From: Prevotella sp. UBA1395
GTDB lineage: Bacteria > Bacteroidota > Bacteroidia > Bacteroidales > Bacteroidaceae
Assembly: GCA_002305235.1 (NCBI GenBank)
Contig: DBQL01000217.1
Coordinates: 10,458-26,995, forward strand
DNA: 16,538 bases
Direction: 5' to 3'
Below the pieces are notes generated by a model. It did not search any database, was not told the origin of the DNA, and worked only from the letters and a program-made list of their open reading frames with translations. Of this stretch, positions 14,478-16,538 are shown piece by piece. The number at the start of each line of letters is the position of its first letter. Within the stretch, counting starts at the first letter, position 1. Made by a program: the position numbers and the translations under genes.

Positions 14478-15044
14478 ATGAAAAAGAGAACAGACGAGGA
14501 TATGCTTTGGAAAACGCTCCGGAGCGACGTGATCATCGAGCGGCCGTGGCTCACGGCGCGCAAGGATATGGTGCAACTGCCCAATGGTAGGGTGATGGAC
14601 GAATACTATGTGTTGCATTATCCCACATGGATCAATGTGGTGGCGGTGACCCGTGAGGGCATGATGGTGCTCGAACGGCAGTATCGTCATGCCTGTGGTA
14701 TTGTCTCCACGGAGATTGTGGCGGGCTGTGTCGAGGACGGTGAGACCCCTTTGGAGGGAGCCAAGCGCGAGCTGTGGGAAGAGACCGGCTATGTGGGCGG
14801 CACGTGGACAGAGCTGATGACCGTCTCGCCCAATCCCAGTACGATGGATAATTATTGCCATTGTTTCCTCGCGGAAGGCGTGGAACGCACCGGCGGCCGC
14901 CATCTCGATGCCACCGAGGATATAGAGGTGTTCCTCAAAACCAAGCGCGAAACCTTTGAGATGTTGCAGCGCGGAGAGTTTGTTCAGGCCTTGATGGTGG
15001 CTCCACTATGGAAATATCTGATGACGACAGATATTACCCCGTAG
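14478..15044 (+). CDS. NUDIX hydrolase, ADP-ribose pyrophosphatase-like
   Basis: The 188-residue product contains a perfect NUDIX box (GX5EX7REUXEEXGU) at residues 83-105, with the catalytic R97-E98 and E101-E102 (RELWEETGY). The layout, with an LPNGRVMDEYYVLHYP strand before the box and VLERQYRHACG close to it, is that of the ADP-ribose pyrophosphatase branch. That branch hydrolyses nucleoside diphosphate sugars to AMP plus a sugar phosphate in the cytoplasm. Exact substrate is not readable. The ATG at 14478 (MKKRTDEDMLW) is chosen over 14433, which would overlap the methyltransferase. It is the last gene of the probable three-gene unit, and a likely terminator begins 4 bp after its stop. 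Confidence 0.92.
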   Translation: MKKRTDEDMLWKTLRSDVIIERPWLTARKDMVQLPNGRVMDEYYVLHYPTWINVVAVTREGMMVLERQYRHACGIVSTEIVAGCVEDGETPLEGAKRELWEETGYVGGTWTELMTVSPNPSTMDNYCHCFLAEGVERTGGRHLDATEDIEVFLKTKRETFEMLQRGEFVQALMVAPLWKYLMTTDITP

Positions 15045-15047
15045 TGT

Positions 15048-15098
15048 CGATGAGTATGCGTCGTGTAAGCATTGCGTCGAGTTTCTGTTTCTTTTTGT
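15048..15098 (+). terminator. Probable imperfect intrinsic terminator after the NUDIX gene
   Basis: CGATG (15048-15052) pairs with CGTCG (15075-15079, one G-T pair), and ATGC (15056-15059) with GCAT (15069-15072), across a small internal loop. A T-rich tract runs from 15082 to about 15098. The stem is weaker than the others in this window. Confidence 0.45.
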
Positions 15099-15106
15099 AT
15101 TTTATC

Positions 15107-15138
15107 CTTGCCTTTTCGTGCGTTTTTTGTTATCTTTG
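15107..15138 (+). promoter_or_regulatory. Promoter of the TrpB2 gene
   Basis: A -33 CTTG at 15107-15110 and a -7 TATCTTTG at 15131-15138 are separated by 20 nt. The -7 octamer and the CTTG are the same as in the asnA promoter. The start codon lies 34 bp downstream, and no trp attenuator peptide or hairpin is visible in that short leader. Confidence 0.75.
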
Positions 15139-15172
15139 CAACAAGGAAGTTTAAACCAAATCACAAGGATAT

Positions 15173-16534
15173 ATGAAACAGAAGAAATTTATTTTGGATG
15201 AGAGTGAGATACCCACGCAGTGGTATAACATTCAGGCCGAAATGCCTAACAAACCGCTTCCCCCCCTGAATCCGGCCACCAAGGAGCCGATGAGTGCCGA
15301 AGATCTTGCACATATCTTCAGCATGGAGTGCTCCAAACAGGAGTTGGATCAGGAGAATAAGTGGATCGACATACCCGAAGAGGTGCTCGACAAGTATGCG
15401 TTCTATCGGTCCACACCCTTGGTTCGTGCTTATAGTCTCGAGAAAGCGCTCGACACTCCCGCACATATCTACTTCAAAAACGAGTCTACAAACCCTTTGG
15501 GTTCCCATAAAGTAAACTCTGCCATACCCCAGTGCTACTACTGCAAGCAGGAGGGTGTGACCAATGTGACTACGGAAACCGGTGCCGGACAGTGGGGTGC
15601 GGCGCTCTCTTACGCCGCCAAGCTCTATGGACTTGAGGCCGCGGTGTATCAGGTAAAGATCACGTTGCAGCAGAAGCCCTACCGATCTATGATCATGCGC
15701 ACCTTTGGAGCAACGGTGGAAGGGTCGCCGTCGATGTCTACTCGTGCGGGAAAAAACATCATCACCGCAGACCCCACGCACCCCGGTTCGTTAGGAACGG
15801 CAATATCCGAGGCGGTCGAACTGGCCACCACCACGCCGGGATGTAAATACACTTTGGGTTCGGTGTTGAATCATGTGGCGTTGCACCAGACCGTTATCGG
15901 GCTTGAAGCCGAGAAGCAAATGGCGATGGCCGGGGAATACCCTGACAAGGTAATCGCCTGTTTCGGTGGTGGGTCAAACTTCGCCGGTCTCGCCTTCCCA
16001 TTCATGCGCCATGTCTTTGACGGCACGCACAAGGACACGGAGTTTATCGCTGCCGAGCCGAACAGCTGTCCTAAGCTCACCCGAGGCAAGTTCGAATACG
16101 ACTTTGGAGATGAGGCAGGCTACACGCCGCTGTTGCCCATGTACACCCTTGGCCATGACTTCCGCCCGGCAAACATCCATGCCGGCGGTCTGCGTTACCA
16201 CGGAGCGGGCATGATTATCTCTCAACTCATCAAAGACGGATATATGCACGGCGTAGACATTCCGCAGTTGGAAACCTTCGCTGCCGGTATGCTTTTCGCG
16301 CAAACAGAGGGTATTATCCCCGCCCCGGAGAGCTGCCATGCCATCGCTGCCACCATTCGCGAGGCTCAAAAGGCAAAGATTGAGGGCAAGGCCCCGGTGA
16401 TTTTGTTCAACCTTTCGGGTCACGGACTCATCGATATGCCGTCGTATAACAGCTACATCAATGGCGATTTGACCAACTATACGGTCACCGACGAGGAGAT
16501 AGAGCGTTATCTCAAGGACGTGCCTAAGGTGTAA
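15173..16534 (+). CDS. trpB: Tryptophan synthase beta chain, TrpB2 type (TrpB-like PLP enzyme)
   Basis: The protein joins indole and serine to make tryptophan using pyridoxal phosphate. Its 453 residues, the long N-terminal extension (SEIPTQWYNIQAEMP, PLPPLNPATKEPMS) and the overall pattern place it in the longer TrpB2 group rather than the roughly 400-residue TrpB1 that pairs tightly with TrpA. The Schiff-base lysine is K113 in NPLGSHKVNSA, the catalytic glutamate is E135 in TETGAGQWG, and the phosphate-binding loop is GGGSNFAGLAFPF. The stop is four bases before the window ends, so whether trpA or other trp genes follow cannot be seen. It has its own promoter and nothing upstream is a trp gene. 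A role in indole salvage is possible for TrpB2 proteins generally. Confidence 0.95.
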   Translation: MKQKKFILDESEIPTQWYNIQAEMPNKPLPPLNPATKEPMSAEDLAHIFSMECSKQELDQENKWIDIPEEVLDKYAFYRSTPLVRAYSLEKALDTPAHIYFKNESTNPLGSHKVNSAIPQCYYCKQEGVTNVTTETGAGQWGAALSYAAKLYGLEAAVYQVKITLQQKPYRSMIMRTFGATVEGSPSMSTRAGKNIITADPTHPGSLGTAISEAVELATTTPGCKYTLGSVLNHVALHQTVIGLEAEKQMAMAGEYPDKVIACFGGGSNFAGLAFPFMRHVFDGTHKDTEFIAAEPNSCPKLTRGKFEYDFGDEAGYTPLLPMYTLGHDFRPANIHAGGLRYHGAGMIISQLIKDGYMHGVDIPQLETFAAGMLFAQTEGIIPAPESCHAIAATIREAQKAKIEGKAPVILFNLSGHGLIDMPSYNSYINGDLTNYTVTDEEIERYLKDVPKV

Positions 16535-16538
16535 TCGT

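Overview
The window looks like a chromosomal segment of a Bacteroidales bacterium, most likely Prevotella or a close relative with a fairly GC-rich genome. Four things point there. The promoters have the Bacteroidetes form (TAnnTTTG at -7 with TTTG or CTTG about 20 nt upstream). Strong Shine-Dalgarno sequences are nearly absent. The proteins read as Bacteroidales versions of Mfd, AsnA, PepT and the long TrpB2. A secreted glycoside hydrolase lies beside the wreck of a second one. I see no phage, conjugative element, IS or CRISPR array.

Layout. Positions 1-180 hold the 3' end of a PlsC-type acyltransferase. A GT2 polyprenol-phosphate mannosyltransferase-like gene (249-992) and mfd (1036-4581) follow on the + strand and are probably co-transcribed. 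The 592 bp between mfd and the convergent asnA (5174-6211, minus) holds an intrinsic terminator for each gene, and between them a repeat element with a perfect 41-nt palindrome. Upstream of asnA is a 520 bp stretch. It carries the asnA promoter and a separate + strand promoter that opens onto four tandem hairpins. Those lead into a broken remnant (6734-7224) of an alpha-L-rhamnosidase-like protein, followed by an intact secreted GH59 galactosylceramidase-family enzyme (7352-9469). A tRNA-Arg(CCG) with a textbook promoter (9773-9846) precedes pepT (9888-11111). After a terminator comes a probable operon of a CPA2 antiporter (11338-13590), a SpoU/TrmH RNA methyltransferase (13631-14452) and a NUDIX hydrolase (14478-15044). 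A TrpB2-type tryptophan synthase beta chain with its own promoter (15173-16534) closes the window.

Most genes are housekeeping: membrane lipid and glycan synthesis, transcription-coupled repair, asparagine and tryptophan synthesis, peptide use, ion homeostasis and RNA modification. The accessory part is about 6500-9470, where a glycan-degrading locus seems to have lost one enzyme and kept another. I found no convincing new multi-gene system. The observations most worth checking are the palindromic repeat, the four-hairpin leader, the deletion remnant, and the paired A19-U56 change in the tRNA.
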